Below are positions 63,428 to 64,000 of a stretch of 64,000 nt of DNA, piece by piece. A program made the translations under genes and the position numbers. Source of the DNA: Thermoproteota archaeon (GTDB lineage: Archaea; Thermoproteota; Thermoprotei_A; Sulfolobales; Acidilobaceae); NCBI GenBank assembly GCA_030549835.1, contig JAUQQR010000002.1, forward strand, positions 16,269-80,268, written 5' to 3'. Positions within the stretch are counted from its first letter, which is position 1, and each line of letters begins with the position of its first letter. The notes beneath the pieces are model-generated. The model searched no databases. It saw only the letters and a program-made list of their open reading frames with translations, and was not told the DNA's origin.

Positions 63428-63432
63428 GGTAA

Positions 63433-64000
63433 ATGCCTGTAATTAAGAGTAAGCAAAAATACGTATTTATTGGGGGTAAGGGGGGTGTAGGTAAGACTGT
63501 CCTAGCATCAGCAATAGCTTTATACTATGCTAATATAGGAGAGAAGGTTTTATTAGCAAGCTTTAATCCAGTACACTCTTTATCCACTATATTCCAGCAA
63601 GACATCTCTGGAGGGAGTATAAAACAAGTCTCAGGTGTAAATAATCTCTATGCTATAGAGGTTGAGATTGATGATATAGTGAATAGATATAAAGAAAAGA
63701 TTACTAGGATTATTAGAGAGTTCTTAAGATGGGCTGATATACCAATAGATCCTAAGGGGTTCATAGATATAGCAACTACAAACCCTGCATTCCATGAAGC
63801 TGCAACTTTTGATAGAATGATGGATATTGTAATAAAAGAGGGGCAGAACTATGATAAAATCATATTTGATACAGCAGCTGTAGCTAATGCTATTAGACTC
63901 ATAGGGTTATCTAAGATTTATGGCCTATGGCTTCAGAGAGTAATTAAGTCTAGACAGGAGGCTTTAGATCTTAGATACCAGCTTAGCTTTAGGAAGGATA
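63433..64000 (+). CDS. ArsA/Get3-like ATPase, second of tandem pair (3' cut by window)
   Basis: First 189 residues visible: GGKGGVGKTVLASAIALYY (P-loop), SFNPVHSLSTIF in place of the usual S-T-D-P-A, and IIFDTAAVANAIRLIG (switch II). The catalytic Asp of DPA is replaced by Asn-Pro, unlike the upstream paralogue, which suggests one active and one degenerate ATPase in a heterodimer. ATG start with GGTGAGG before it. Confidence 0.82.
   Translation, partial: MPVIKSKQKYVFIGGKGGVGKTVLASAIALYYANIGEKVLLASFNPVHSLSTIFQQDISGGSIKQVSGVNNLYAIEVEIDDIVNRYKEKITRIIREFLRWADIPIDPKGFIDIATTNPAFHEAATFDRMMDIVIKEGQNYDKIIFDTAAVANAIRLIGLSKIYGLWLQRVIKSRQEALDLRYQLSFRKD

Overview
The window reads as chromosomal DNA of an AT-rich hyperthermophilic crenarchaeote (Thermoprotei, Desulfurococcales- or Ignisphaera-like; the genus cannot be fixed by eye). 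Supporting features are the archaeal ribosomal gene order with S4e, Rpp29 and Cren-style L14e/L34e/L21e/S17e, a thermosome, PCNA, Spt5/SecE/SecY, RpoF, Pus10, Dph6, a PINA-Hjc pair, XerA, a ThrRS without an editing domain, a tRNA with an intron outside the anticodon loop, very frequent TTG/GTG starts and TATA boxes such as CTTATAAG.

Layout. 1-3.6 kb: a visibly more GC-rich surface-structure locus (TasA/AbpA-like subunit, SipW-type signal peptidase, membrane protein with an extracellular lectin-like domain), bounded by a decayed IS607-type tnpA/tnpB. 4.8-9.6 kb: PCNA, DUF373 protein, cis-prenyltransferase, DUF84 NTPase, tRNA-Leu. 9.6-14.2 kb: secretion/translation cluster secY-adkA-DUF106-L34e-cmk-L14e, a hairpin-repeat patch, then secE-spt5. 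14.5-23.1 kb: Mut7-C RNase, a two-gene histidine-bearing membrane complex, Fe-S protein, thiI, a dead amidohydrolase, PINA-Hjc. 23.5-30 kb: stomatin/NfeD pair, membrane HerA ATPase, Fap7-like kinase, thermosome. 30.2-36 kb: S17e, a MoaD-like/phosphoribosyltransferase fusion, probable Cgi121, ThrRS, a His-rich/ribbon-helix-helix pair, XerA. 36-41 kb: thiolase, sugar nucleotidyltransferase, RecQ-like helicase. 41-48.6 kb: AMMECR1, broken alaX, tRNA-Thr with intron, zinc-ribbon protein, Dph6, TatA, TatD-like hydrolase, Pus10. 48.7-57.5 kb: L21e-rpoF-DUF655-ksgA-trmJ and the S19-to-S8 part of the ribosomal superoperon. 57.5-64 kb: a 305-bp fold-back element, SLC13/ArsB permease, CstA, and the start of a tandem ArsA/Get3-like pair.

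Three themes run across the window. (1) Nearly every gene-poor gap carries the worn 3' end of TnpB-type elements, with or without a GC hairpin resembling the end of a TnpB guide RNA; only one retains recognisable tnpA and tnpB cores. (2) Three genes (rpl14, ksgA, and the second membrane ORF at 16.4 kb) have no ATG/GTG/TTG at the expected N-terminus but have an ATA followed by GCN exactly there, two of them in an ATAG stop/start overlap and one behind a perfect GAGGTGA; cmk may be a fourth. This suggests AUA initiation. (3) Several fusions or degenerate enzymes stand out: a ubiquitin-like/PRTase fusion with an internal diglycine, an amidohydrolase without metal ligands, and an alaX pseudogene.

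All family names rest on motif recognition by eye; no database search or structure prediction was run.
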